5,808 bases of DNA from Microcaldota archaeon (GTDB lineage Archaea; Micrarchaeota; Micrarchaeia; Burarchaeales; JACQQB01), in the NCBI GenBank assembly GCA_016207225.1, contig JACQQB010000126.1:1-5808 (forward strand), given 5' to 3'. A program made the position numbers and the translations under genes. Within the stretch, counting starts at the first letter, position 1. Each line of letters begins with the position of its first letter. This document shows, piece by piece, positions 5,669 to 5,808 of the stretch. The notes under the pieces are model-generated. The model did no database searches. It had not been told where the DNA came from and saw nothing but the letters and a program-made list of their open reading frames with translations.

Positions 5669-5808
5669 ATGGGAAATAAAAAAAAGAGGCTAGAGCCAAC
5701 TCCTGTTCCTCATGATTTAGTGCCAAAAATAATAACACCTATTCCGGAGAGCTTAAGGCCTTCTAGAGTTCGTCAACCTCCTGTTGCTGAACAAGTTATT
5801 CCAACATA
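5669..5808 (+). CDS. Start of an unrecognised Lys/Pro-rich protein (3' partial)
   Basis: From ATG 5669 the frame stays open to the window edge, giving 46 complete codons. The visible part begins MGNKKKRLEP and has 10 prolines in 46 residues, many as TP, VP, IP or QPP, plus a basic N-terminal cluster. It looks disordered, such as a flexible tail or linker before a folded domain further on. It lies 11 bp after the 4452-5657 gene. An in-frame GTG at 5660 is an alternative start, but ATG repeats the Met-Gly beginning of the two upstream proteins. No clear Shine-Dalgarno was found, so coupling to the upstream gene is likely. The call rests on the open frame, the start context and the gene packing; the function is unknown. 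Confidence 0.7.
   Translation, partial: MGNKKKRLEPTPVPHDLVPKIITPIPESLRPSRVRQPPVAEQVIPT

Overview
The window looks like a piece of an archaeal chromosome, AT-rich by eye (roughly 40% G+C), with every supported gene on the + strand. The archaeal call rests on a UbiA-superfamily prenyltransferase of the digeranylgeranylglyceryl phosphate synthase type (ether-lipid synthesis), on GGTG/GAGGT-type ribosome binding sites, and on a TTTATATAT box-A-like element upstream of one gene. The lineage cannot be fixed from this sequence. A small-genome (DPANN-like) or euryarchaeal source is possible, but that is only a guess.

Left half (1-2627): a tightly packed run of four metabolic genes. It starts inside larB (NaAD carboxylase/hydrolase of nickel-pincer cofactor synthesis), which overlaps a UbiA-type prenyltransferase by 11 bp. 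After 15 bp comes purC (SAICAR synthase, the long form), and after 4 bp more comes purE (AIR carboxylase / N5-CAIR mutase). The spacing suggests one transcript. LarB and PurE belong to the same fold superfamily and share visible motifs, so two paralogous (de)carboxylation-type enzymes sit about 2 kb apart. PurC and PurE act close together in purine synthesis.

Right half (2691-5808): after a 63-bp T-rich gap come three genes I do not recognise. They encode a 562-residue helix-rich protein with hydrophobic segments, a 401-residue protein with one central membrane segment, and the start of a lysine- and proline-rich protein cut by the window edge. The first two are each preceded by AGGTGT and a T/A-rich promoter-like stretch, and all three proteins begin Met-Gly. 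The third starts only 11 bp after the second. This is the part of the window most likely to hold something undescribed: perhaps a membrane-associated protein set, but no function can be assigned from sequence alone. No tRNA, rRNA, CRISPR array, insertion sequence or other mobile element was seen.
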